A stretch of DNA of 64,000 nucleotides, taken from assembly GCA_018873245.2 (NCBI GenBank), contig JAEMBT020000007.1:12049129-12113128 (forward strand), written 5' to 3'. This document shows, piece after piece, positions 12,332 to 22,189 of the stretch. Source of the stretch: Archegozetes longisetosus (taxonomy: Eukaryota > Arthropoda > Arachnida > Sarcoptiformes > Trhypochthoniidae). The notes under the pieces were generated by a model, which did not search any database, was not told the DNA's origin, and was given only the letters and a program-made list of their open reading frames with translations. The translations under genes were made by a program, and so were the position numbers. How positions within the stretch are numbered: position 1 is the first letter of the stretch; each line of letters begins with the position of its first letter.

Positions 12332-13679
12332 TAGAGGTCGATACGAGAGTCTCGAAATTTACGGTAGAGTCTTGGAATTTTATATTGAGACGCCGTAATG
12401 CAATCATTCATACACAAGGCATTTCATTTAAAAGTGAGGATGTTGAGTGTTAATAACTTTTGAACGGGGCAAGCTGCCATAATGAAACTTTCCACAAATA
12501 ATATTCATTCTTTGCTAAATTATCTCACATACAAGCCATTGACATCAACACCCCTATCAGTAAGAAAATTGAGGTTTTGCAAACCCTTAGCATTCACCAA
12601 CAAATTACTGTTAAAAATTCATAATTTTTTGCTTATCAGTAAATGAATACATGAACTCAATCTGTGTGAAATATCAAGATCCTAGCTCTAGTAATCGCTG
12701 AGAAAACAGACCTCGAATTTTATGTAATTTCAGCAGAATTCCCAGTTGGACTGTAGAAAATAGGCAACCGTTACATTTACACACATGCATGATATATCGT
12801 TCGACTCGTGTCATCAACATGAATTTATCGGTACCTTACTATGGGTCCTAGGGGACAAAGTTGTGCCTAGGCCACTAGGTATTAGCGCTAGGTCCACTAA
12901 ACATTATAAATTAGTAGTAGTTCAATCCCAGGTCATGCAGATATCCTTCTCATAGTATTAGATACTTTTTGTCATTCCTTTTCCGGTGATTATTTCAAAT
13001 CATAATTAATGTAACCATGCAACCTATCAAAATTTGCCTAACTAGTACCTAGTGACTTAGACCCAACTTTGCTCCCTAGGGCCCAAAGTAAGGTACCGAT
13101 AAATTCATGCTGATGAGACGTGTCGAACGATATATCATGCATGTGTGTAAATATAACAGTTGCCCATTTTCTATAGTCTAACTGGAAATTCTACTGAAAT
13201 TACATAAAATTCGAGGTCTGCTTTCTCAACAACTATTAGAGCTAGGAACTTGATATTTCACACGGATTGAGTTCATGTATTCATTTACTGATAAGCAAAA
13301 AATTATGAATTTTCAACAGTATTTATTTGGTGAATGCTAAGGGTTTACAAAACCTCGATTTTCTTACTGATAGGGGATGTTGATGTCAATGGCATACAAA
13401 TGTAGAAATAAAAACACAACATCAATATATCTTTATTTAGTTTAATATTTCACTAAATTTCTTAACATATAAATTTTGAGAATTTTGAAAGTCGAGACTC
13501 GAAATCTCTCAATCCAGAGTAAGAAACTATCAGAAATATCCATTTCTAACACTTAAATATCTAAAAATTCTATTTGAAGACGACCTATTAATTAAAATGT
13601 GGGCTTTGAAAATCTCGGAAAATGACATACCCTTAAAGATCCTCAATCGAGTCTCGACTCTTGAAAATGCCTATTTCTA
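12332..13679. mobile_element. 1.35-kb non-coding insertion with 8-bp target duplication and a large internal palindrome
   Basis: The 8-bp direct repeat CTTATAAT flanks it (12324-12331 and 13680-13687); the paralogous downstream unit has a single related octamer (CATAGTAT) at the same point and no insert, so this is a filled/empty pair. Ends begin TAGAG on the left and, inverted, TAGAA on the right; TAGAG-type ends with 8-bp duplications suggest hAT, though the outer match is weak. Inside, arms at about 12533-12893 and 13037-13402 are inverted copies roughly 90% alike around a loop of about 140 bp. No transposase. Confidence 0.75.
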
Positions 13680-14519
13680 CTTATAATCAATTTTGTAGTA
13701 CGCGCTCAAATTTATTTGATTAAAATATGACTCCCAATAAAAAACGTGTTCAAAAGCTCAGACATCATTGATGATCCTATCCCTTATATCTTACTCTCAG
13801 ATTTGAAAGGTATTCTAACATTTTTATTGAATTTGACTTGTGGTCTGGTATAATACGGGTAGTCGAGTGCTATAATTAAAATCAGTCTTTTAATTGATTC
13901 ATTTTGAAGAGTCTGGACCATTGAGCAAAGAGCTATAAGTTGATTGATAAGCTTTACTTCGTTCTCAATATTTTTGAAATTGATGTTCATTTAAATTATG
14001 TTAAGGTCTGCTCATATTTAGTAATACTAGTAATAAGTTTTACTGGATAAGAATTTTTCAATTTATAATAATCTTATTTTTAGTGAAGTATTTTGCAATA
14101 ATACTTGAGTTTAAAATCAACTTAGGTATTATGTGTTCCTTTATTCATAATAAAAGTATAGAACACTATTTTTTTCCATATGAGAAGGCATCAAAACTAC
14201 CAAATCATCAACTATAGAACCAGTCCTTGAACTAACCTGAAAGGGAACATCTGAAAGTGAATGTTAGTTATTAAATATTTTTGAAATACTTCTAATAAGA
14301 TTAGACCAAAAGAATTGATAAACAAATATAACATGATTTCTAAATGTAAATTCATATCAATTCAGTTCATGACATTGAATTTATTTATCATTAAGACTTT
14401 TGGATATTATCGCAACATACAAACAAGTACTTGTTCGAAATCCATTAATTAAGTGATTTCTTATTTTTAGTGAGCAACCTAATAAGTCAAAAGATTAAGC
14501 ATACTTAGATTAACTAAAA

Positions 14520-14966
14520 ATGTCTTCATTCGAACCAATTGTTTGTGAAGCAAAGACTGACGAAGAAATTCTCGATTGTCATCAAACCGTTGTAGAAGTT
14601 TTACGACCGAAACTTAGCGATAAACAAATTTATTTGTCAAAAGTTCGTCGACAACAACAAAATCATGACTACAGATTAATGTTTGTAAGAGATGAAAGCG
14701 GACGAGCCGTTTCAATATTAGGCTTTAGAATACAACATTTTTTGTTCACTGGAGTTACTTTATATATCGATGATTTTGCGACTCATAGTACAGCCAGAGG
14801 TAAAGGGTTTGGCGATCTTCTCATGAAGTGGACCATCAACTATGCTAGCGAGAATAACTGTGAAAATGTGACCCTTGATTCTGGATATCTAAGGAATGAT
14901 GCTCATCGTTTTTATCTGAATCATGGCTTTATATTAGCGTCACATCATTTCGCTCAAGAACTCTGA
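14520..14966 (+). CDS. GNAT-family N-acetyltransferase, intronless (copy 1)
   Basis: A single uninterrupted 148-residue frame from an ATG to a TGA, about the length of a lone GNAT domain. The acetyl-CoA-binding motif A is clear: YIDDFATHSTARGKGFGDLL (the R-G-K-G-F-G pyrophosphate loop), followed by LDSGYLRNDAHRFYLNHGF, the usual motif B. Enzymes of this fold move acetyl from acetyl-CoA to an amine; the substrate is not readable. The wording of motifs A and B is close to small bacterial GNATs (from memory, not searched), and the lack of introns sets it apart from its neighbours, so acquisition from bacteria is possible. A near-identical copy lies 2.7 kb downstream (17254) as part of a tandem duplication. 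A polyadenylation signal (AATAAAG) follows at about 15020. Confidence 0.85.
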   Translation: MSSFEPIVCEAKTDEEILDCHQTVVEVLRPKLSDKQIYLSKVRRQQQNHDYRLMFVRDESGRAVSILGFRIQHFLFTGVTLYIDDFATHSTARGKGFGDLLMKWTINYASENNCENVTLDSGYLRNDAHRFYLNHGFILASHHFAQEL

Positions 14967-15182
14967 TGTTCTGCCACGATTCAAATCAAATTAAAAATTC
15001 TTAACTGAGTTGAAGATGAAATAAAGACTGATAGGGTTCAATTTATAGATTCTTTAATAAACTCTTCTATTTTTAAATCAATAAATACATTTATTTCCGT
15101 GTTATGAATCTGTTTTATTGTTTATTTTTGCTTATTTTGATGAATGATGAATAAAATTAAAATTTACAAGGGAATAAATGTC

Positions 15183-15190
15183 TATATAAA
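15183..15190 (+). promoter_or_regulatory. TATA box of the broken secreted-protein copy
   Basis: TATATAAA about 90 bases before the ATG at 15278; the same box is at 17907 in the intact copy, showing that the promoter was included in the duplication. Confidence 0.5.
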
Positions 15191-15277
15191 CCTATTCCAT
15201 TAGTTGTGGTGAAAATCAGTAATTGTATGAATATTTTACAATTTGAAATTAGTTTTAGTCAAACAGTTGAATAAAAT

Positions 15278-15741
15278 ATGAAAAGTTTAAAAGTTTTGAC
15301 GGTGGGTTATATCAGTATAGTACCAGTAAAATACTCTAGAAATTTAGTGATTTATTTGATTAAAAGGACCTGGAATATACATGACTAATGTGAGATATTA
15401 GTAGTTTGAACCTTTGACCATAGCTTAAATCATTAACATTGAATTTTTTACAATAAACAAGCTGTGAAAAATAGCTATCTTTAAGTATAATTTGAAATAT
15501 TAACCAATAGTTACTGAACAACTCAGTATTGATAAAATGATTAAAACTTTAATCAGATATATGCAAAAACCCTATTTTAGAGAATTTAAAGTTTGGTACT
15601 ATACTTGTATAACCTCACCGTTTTGACAATCTTTATTACCGGTAACAATTGTTAGTTCGGTCAATATTAATAAACGTCAAACAAATAATATTGAGAGTCT
15701 TCTGGAACAACTCGCAAATGCTAATGAAAATAACAGTGTTA
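15278..15741 (+). pseudogene. Broken first exon of the secreted helical-repeat protein
   Basis: Paralogue of the first exon of the gene at 18002. It keeps the promoter and the ATG, but an insertion at 15301-15619 splits the signal peptide after seven codons. Just beyond the insertion a 5-bp deletion relative to the intact copy shifts the frame. The similarity then runs through the NIESLLEQLANAN segment and ends at the duplication junction near 15741, so everything after the Asn-rich stretch was never present here. It cannot make the protein. Confidence 0.85.
15301..15619. mobile_element. 319-bp MITE with 8-bp target duplication, inserted in a duplicated gene
   Basis: The octamer GTTTTGAC flanks it directly (15293-15300 and 15620-15627) and occurs once at the same place in the intact paralogue (18015-18022). 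Its ends are inverted: GGTGGGTTATA at the left and, inverted, GGTGAGGTTATA at the right, both running on into AGTATAGTACCA. The 8-bp duplication suggests a hAT- or P-like superfamily. No coding capacity. Confidence 0.85.
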
Positions 15742-17253
15742 ACAAGAAAAAAAGTATAGAACATGCTTTCAAATATTTTGGCGATACTTTTTCTCTCAAA
15801 CACTTCTTTGTATATCATTGCTTATGTGTTTGTTATCATATATTCAATTTGATAGGAAAGGGGTTAGTTAGTACTCATTTATATTAGGGACAAGATCATC
15901 AATCATGTCAGATATTTTTTTAACTTACTTAAGTAGAAGTAAGTTTTCCCATCGTAGAAGATTATTTTATTGTTTTCCCGGTCACCTGATCTGACCAGCC
16001 TAGATTTTGTCCGTGGGGATACTTAAAAAACAAAGTTTATGCGAATAAAATAACAATACATTCGATTTGAGATTAATCAAATAAACCAAAGCCCAACTCT
16101 GTTACAAAATGCTTGCATAATTGAGTTCACTTATGTATCGAATAAATAGTGAATATCTGGACATATAGTTAAAATGGCATTGTTTAGCTTTAATCTGATA
16201 TATCAACAGTCAATATATGTTAATAAATAAGTTGTAAACGTTCAAATTGATTGTAATCAAATTTAACACTCTATATGTTGAATGGTGAGATAATAATTTT
16301 TTGATAGTATTAATAGATATGAAGTCATCGAAAAAAGTTAAACGTCTGTATATTAGTATAAATCTAATAAAAGTCGCAAAAGTTATTTTCTATTATATAA
16401 AGTTTCGATAGCATAGTATCAATTTTGTAGTACGCGCTCAAATTTATTATATTAAAATACGACTCGTCAATAAAAAATGTGTTCCAAAGCTCAGACCTAT
16501 CATTGATAATCCTATCCCTTATGTGTTACCTTCAGATTTGAATGGTGGTAAGGCCTAACATTTTTATTGAATTTGACTTGTGGTCTGGTATTGTCAGGAT
16601 TGTCGAGTGCTATAATTGAAATCAGTCTTTTAATTGATTCACTCTGAAGAGTCTGAACCGTTGAGCAAAGAGCCATTAGTTGTTTAATAAACTTTACTTC
16701 ACTTTAAATATTTTCGAAAATGATGCTCATTTAAATTATGTTAAGGTCTGCTCATATTTAGTAATACTAGTAATAAGTTTTACTATATAAGAATTTTTCA
16801 ATTTATAATAATCCTATTTTTAGTGAAGTATTTTGCAATAATACTTGAGTTTAAAGTCAACTTAGGTATTACATGTTCATAATAAAAGTATAGTACACTA
16901 TTTTTTCTAAATGAGAAGGCATCAAAACTACCAAATCATCAACTATAGAACCAGTCCTTGAACTAACCTAAAAGGGAACATCTGAAAATGAATGTTAGTT
17001 ATCAAATATTTGTGAAACACTTATAATAAGATTAGATCAAAAGAATTGATCAAAATCAAATATAACGTGATTTCTAAATGTAAACTCACATCAATTCAGT
17101 TCATGACATTGAATTTATTTATCATTAAAACTTTTGGATATTTTCTCAACATACAAATAGATGCTTGTTCGAAATCCATTAATTAAGTGATTTCTTATTT
17201 TTAGTGAGCAACCTACTAAGTCAAAAGATTAAGCATACTTAGATTAACTAAAA

Positions 17254-17697
17254 ATGTCTTCATTCGAACCAATTGTTTGTGAAGCAAAGACTGACGAAGA
17301 AATACTCGATTGTCATCAAACTTATGTAGATTTTCTACCGAAACTTAGCGATAAACAAATTTATTTGTCAAAAGTTCGTCAACAACAACAAAATCATGGC
17401 TTCAGGTTAATGTTTGTGAGAGATGAAAGCGGACGAGTCGTTTCAATATTAGGCTTTAGAATACAAGAGTTTTTGTACTCCGGGATTACTTTATACATCG
17501 ATGATTTTGCGACTCATAGTACAGCCAGAGGTAAAGGGTTTGGTGATCTTCTCATGAAGTGGACCATCAACTATGCTAGAGAGAATAACTGCGAACGTGT
17601 ATCTCTTGATTCTTCATATCTAAGGAATGATGCCCATCGCTTTTATCTGAATCATGGCTTTATATTATCCATGCATCACTTCGTTCAACAGCTCTGA
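17254..17697 (+). CDS. GNAT-family N-acetyltransferase, intronless (copy 2)
   Basis: A 147-residue single-exon frame, one residue shorter than the copy at 14520 and differing mainly at the N-terminus (HQTYVDFLPK against HQTVVEVLRPK) and in scattered positions. The acetyl-CoA loop RGKGFGDLL and the LDSSYLRNDAHRFYLNHGF block are kept and there is no stop or shift, which suggests both copies have stayed under selection since the duplication. Substrate unknown; probably cytosolic, since there is no signal peptide or membrane segment. It sits 300 bases upstream of the secreted-protein gene in the same direction, but each gene has its own upstream region, and an operon is not implied. Confidence 0.85.
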   Translation: MSSFEPIVCEAKTDEEILDCHQTYVDFLPKLSDKQIYLSKVRQQQQNHGFRLMFVRDESGRVVSILGFRIQEFLYSGITLYIDDFATHSTARGKGFGDLLMKWTINYARENNCERVSLDSSYLRNDAHRFYLNHGFILSMHHFVQQL

Positions 17698-17906
17698 TGC
17701 TTTATTACAATTCAAATCAAATCAAAAATCCTTAACTGAGTTGAAAGTAAAATAAAGATTGATAGGGTTTAAATTATAGGTTCTTTAATAAAATTTCGTA
17801 TTTCTAATTCAATAAATACCTTCATTTCCGTGTTATGAATCTATTTTATTATTTATTTTTACCCATTTTGATGAATAAAATTAAAATTGATAGGGGAATG
17901 AATGTC

Positions 17907-17914
17907 TATATAAA
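17907..17914 (+). promoter_or_regulatory. TATA box of the secreted helical-repeat protein gene
   Basis: TATATAAA, 88-95 bases before the ATG at 18002, at the right distance for a start site near 17940. Conserved in the upstream pseudogene copy. Confidence 0.55.
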
Positions 17915-18001
17915 CCTGTTCCATTAGTTGTGGTGAAAATCAGTAGTTGTATGAACATTTTACAATTTGAAATTAGTTTTAGTCAAACAGTTGAATAAAA
18001 T

Positions 18002-19032
18002 ATGAAAAGTTTGAAAGTTTTGACAATCTTTTCTTTATTACTGGTAACAATTGTTAGTTCGGTCAGTATTAATAAACGTCAAACAAATAATATTGAGAGT
18101 CTTCTCGAACAACTCGCAAATGCTAATAATAATAATGATAATAATAATAATAATGCTAATAATAATAATAATAATCAAAATAAAGAGCCAGATTCGTCGG
18201 TTAGGAATGCACTTAGAGAGTTATTGAATGCTTTCCAGCAGGTATGTCAACAACGAGCCTTAGAACCTTATAAAGTTTAAAGAGAAGTCAAACTTTGACT
18301 TGAAACATTCAATTTCAATTTATCAAGGTGGCAAGCGCTTATGTCGGAGTTTTAACAAGTTTGGGAAGAGCTATACGTGTTCCTGGTATACAATACTTCG
18401 ATTCTCCGATTGGTCTCAAACAAATTGAAGAAAATATTGAGCAAATGCAAGAAACAGTGCAAGAAATTACAAAGTCAATAAATGGATTTTTTACACGCGG
18501 TGGACCACAAAATGGTAATGTTTTAATGACTCAACTCAGAAAATTCATGGCTTTGTGGCAAAAACAAATCCAAGATGTGACTAGTCAAGTGACAGGAGCT
18601 TTGGGTGGTTTAGAGGCCACAGATGATCGAAGTCCTCCGGCCAGCTCTATCACTGTTCCATCGCCATTCCTAGATTTTTTCCAACAATTCGTCCGTGCAT
18701 TTCAAGATACTTTCTCACAACTGGCATCGCGAGTCAGTCGATTAATAAATGGTAATTCATTGTCACTGCGAGAAGAATCAAATGAGCCGCAAATTATAAT
18801 TCTCAATCAAATTCAGCAAATTTTTGATGGTTTTCAAAAACAAATTGCCTCATTGGTTCAACAGTTAACCCGTGCTACCAGTCTTGAGGCAGACAATACA
18901 AAAAAAGACGGCGTTTCATCTGTTCCTCAATTCATTGGTTTAAAGCAATTCCAACAGATGATGGATACCTTCCAGAAGCAATTGGCTTCAGTTATTAATC
19001 AATTCTCTCGAGTATTGACTGGACAGCCATAA
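18002..19032 (+). CDS. Secreted protein of amphipathic helical repeats (family A, member 1)
   Basis: Two exons, 18002-18241 and 18328-19032 (phase 0), giving 314 residues. Residues 1-22 form a signal peptide (MKSLKVLTIFSLLLVTIVSS), followed by INKRQ, then an Asn-rich linker encoded by AAT repeats. The rest is a series of about six roughly 30-residue units with the pattern h-x-Q-F/I-x-x-h-x-x-x-Q-K-Q-I/L-A-S-x-h-x-x-x-h-T/S-R, for example FDGFQKQIASLVQQLTRA and MDTFQKQLASVINQFSRVL, separated by short Ser/Pro/Gly/Asp linkers. Almost no Cys. Each unit should form one amphipathic helix. I do not recognise the family; lipid binding or assembly into a matrix or silk-like material are guesses. The gene at 44657 has the same architecture. 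A partial, broken paralogue lies at 15278. Confidence 0.8.
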
Positions 19033-19813
19033 CCTTTATATTGGTATTTTTGAAATGATAACAAAATAGAACTTATTGCTTTATAATTCATAAAACTTCT
19101 ATAATTTTGCAACATATTTAATTTTGTTTACTATAAAAATGTACCATAAATTTTGCGAGAGTTTTGTGCGAGAGTTTTGTGCGAGCTTTTTACTTTTTTA
19201 TGATTTTTTATTTCAATATTTTGTTTTTCAATTTCTCAAAACGATAAGAACGTATTTATTATTTAAATAAATCTTTAGCATTAGTTGTTTGGATATTTTT
19301 TTTACGATAATTTATTAAATTATTTATCAATTAATATATGAATAATATTTCTTCTATCTGGTGTTCCTGAATGAAACGATTAGCAAAAATCTATATAAAA
19401 TAAACAGTTCAAACCGAGATAAAGGATCAGTATTAAGATTACAGGAAATCGAAAAACCCTACACATAGTTAATATATAAGGGCAAAGATGTTTCTGATAT
19501 TATTAATTGATGTTTAAGGTTGAAAAAATTCATCAATAAATGTTATTGACTAAACACGTTTGATTATCTGTTAACGCTTATTTTGTCACTTAATTCAAAA
19601 TGATTTGATTAAATGAATGACTTCCTTTAATAATATTGAACAGTCTGTCTCTTAGTGTACCGCATGTGTGCGCTTATCACATGAGTTCTCTCCGTGAAAT
19701 ACATTATCTTCTCTAAAAATAAAATATCTTTTGTGAAATATTGCAAGCTATAATATGAAAATGGTTTAAAATTTGATTACTTATGTTGAATATTTGAAAC
19801 TATCTGATGAGTC
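19033..19813. other. Intergenic spacer
   Basis: No gene seen. Contains a short direct repeat of the word GCGAGAGTTTTGT at about 19153-19190 and plain AT-rich sequence. Confidence 0.5.
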
Positions 19814-22189
19814 ATGGAAACTAGTTCTCAAACAAAAAAATTAAGCAGTTCATCAGAAACAACATGCGAAACAAAAAATCGAGTTCAGAATAAATCATCA
19901 AAATTTTTCAGAGTAAGTCATTTTTGATGGATTTTTACTACAGACAAATACAATTGAAACTGAAGTTAAACATATATTAACTCTGATAGATATGGAAGTG
20001 GTTTTGTCGCAACTTTCTCTACATTTCGATTCCATCATCACTGATAACTGGAGTGACAATCGGTTTTATCATACGACTGACTCACTATAATGATGACACC
20101 GTTATGCTGATAACATTTCCCGGATATATCCTAATGAGACCTTTTAGTTTGATATTTCTTCCACTTATAATTTCATCAATAATTCCAGGAGTGGCACAAA
20201 TGGGAGACAAAGTATACTTTAATTCTTTTTTTTAGTTACATTGAATAGTTTATTTAATAATGTAGGGTCACACTTATATAAACCTTGACAATTATTGAGT
20301 TTTTCAGATTTTTTGTACTGATTTGAGCTAGGTCAAAATTTGTTGAGCCCGACACAGCCAACCCTGTGAAAATCTAGAAATTTTTGATGCTGATCCAATT
20401 ACTAAACTAAACATACTAATTATTCACAAATTCTGTCGCTAAGGGTGTTTTATATAATCTACTGGCTAGTAGGCGATAGGTAAATTAACATTTTCAAAAT
20501 TTTATCCAATAGTCGATTTCAACTGGAGGCAAAATTGGAAGAAGAACTCTTATTTATTACATGACCACTACAGTTATTGCTATTTTTCTTGGCATGGCTC
20601 TCATAACACTCGTACATCCAGGAGATAGCAATTTAAAAAGTGGTACAGAGAAAAGTGAAGTTAAATTTAAAGTTTCTTCTATTGACACTTTTCTTGATCT
20701 ACTGCGAAACCTGTTTCCAGAAAACTTACTCAGAGCATGTATTCAAAGGGAAAAAACTGTTTACATCAAAGTTCCAGTTATACTTCCAGGTATATTCCGT
20801 AATGAGCTCTATGACAAACACTTAACTATGAAGTTTTGCGAATTATACAGAAAACAACACAATTTCTTACAAGATGGAGCGTAAAATAGAATATGAATCA
20901 GGAACTAATATAGTAGGAATTATGATGTTTTCTTTGATATTTGGCGTTGTTCTTGGGAGAGTAGATTCAGGAAAAGAATTTTTTATTAAGTTTTTGAATA
21001 TATTGAACGACGTGGTTATGAAAATAATTTCATTATTACTATACTTGATGCCAATCTCCATTATATCATTGATGATTGGGAGGGTAATGACAATCAAAAA
21101 CTTGCTTTTGGTTACGAAACAACTTGGATTGTTCGTGCTAACAGTAAATACTGGTTTATTGATTCATGGATTCGTAATTCTACCACTTATTTATTACTTT
21201 GTTACCAGAAAGAACCCTCTCTTGTTTATTAGAGGTACTATTCAAATGATAAATAAATCCAAGATGAAAATTTACGGTTCTAATGCACAGACATTAGAAT
21301 TCAAGAATAATCAAGTCCAAAATATATAATATCGTTGTAATACGAGAATCTTCTCATCAATTTTAAGGTATCTTAAATGCTATCCTAACAGCATTCGGAA
21401 CTTCAAATTCAACAGCAACACTTCCCGTCACAATGAAATGCCTTGAAGAGAATAATGGTATTGATAAACGAATAACACGACTAATTTTACCGATCGGTGC
21501 CACTATCAATATGGACGGAACTGCTCTTTACGAGGCAGTCGTCGCTATATTCATAGCACAAATTAACGGAATCGAATTCAATTTTGGAAAAATGATTATT
21601 GTTAGGTAATACAAAGTTTTCATCCCATTTACTTGTATTCAAATATTAAAAACTGTTTTCAATTAATACTTAAATAGCATTACGGCCACCATCGGATCAA
21701 TTGGTGCCGGAACCACTTCAGGCGGTTTGGTCACAATGATACTAGTTCTGGACTCTGTTGGTTTGCCTCACGGTGACTTGTTTTTAGTTATATTGGTCGA
21801 TTGGTGTCTGTGAGTATTATTATGATATGTTTTATTAATTTTCCTCAATAAATGTGATTCATTACGGAATAACATATATCTGAGTTTTGAATACTTCTCC
21901 AGTGACACTAGTTTAATATAAATACACTGTTCAATGTGAGTCACATATGTCAAACATTTTTAAAAAAATTAGATATACATTATTCAGTACTGAGCCACAG
22001 ATTATATGAATTTTTAACTATAGAGTTAGATTTCGTACATCTATTAACGTGATTGGAGATGCTTTCGGTGCAGGTATTCTATACTGAGCGACAATTCACT
22101 GAAATGTTGTTTAAATTGACCCAATCTTTTGCTTTAAAGGAATTGTACATCATTTGTACAAAAAGGACATCAATTCATCAAATCATTGA
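19814..22189 (+). CDS. SLC1-family (excitatory amino acid transporter-like) sodium/amino acid symporter
   Basis: Eight exons: 19814-19912, 19990-20211, 20513-20789, 20851-21234, 21368-21605, 21678-21809, 22024-22073, 22140-22189; 483 residues, and all phases agree. Landmarks in order: TM1 [83 protein letters not shown] (the serine-rich HP1 tip), [13 protein letters not shown] (TM7 NMDGT motif), then the HP2 loop, [21 protein letters not shown] (TM8) and a short tail. Family role: plasma-membrane uptake of glutamate, aspartate or neutral amino acids driven by sodium. Oddities: the TM8 aspartate of the usual DRFRT is valine here (LVRFRT) on the best splice choice, and the HP2 tip reads GAGTTSGG instead of the usual AAGIPQAG. 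Substrate may differ or transport may be lost. Confidence 0.9.

Larger units (their letters stand above)
11628..15741. repeat. Tandem duplication, upstream unit (enlarged by two transposons)
   Basis: Matches 15742-18130 in three blocks: about 11628-11830 with 15745-15960; 12250-12323 with 16345-16415; and 13680-15741 with 16416-18130. The middle and right blocks include the GNAT gene, its flanks and the promoter and start of the secreted-protein gene. The unit junction at about 15741 falls in the AAT-rich part of the first exon of the secreted-protein gene, next to the shared word AACAAGAAAAAA. Compared with the downstream unit it contains insertions at 12332-13679 and 15301-15619. The stretch 11830-12250 is not alignable by eye. 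Confidence 0.8.
15742..18130. repeat. Tandem duplication, downstream unit (intact gene copies)
   Basis: Paralogue of 11628-15741 without the two transposon insertions. It holds the second GNAT gene and the promoter and start of the intact secreted-protein gene, which continues past the end of the duplicated stretch. Roughly 90% alike by eye in the GNAT region. The segment 15960-16340 differs from the upstream unit. Confidence 0.75.

Noticed and set aside
20867..21097. Minus-strand frame opposite the SLC1 gene
   Set aside because: Shadow of the conserved plus-strand coding exon.
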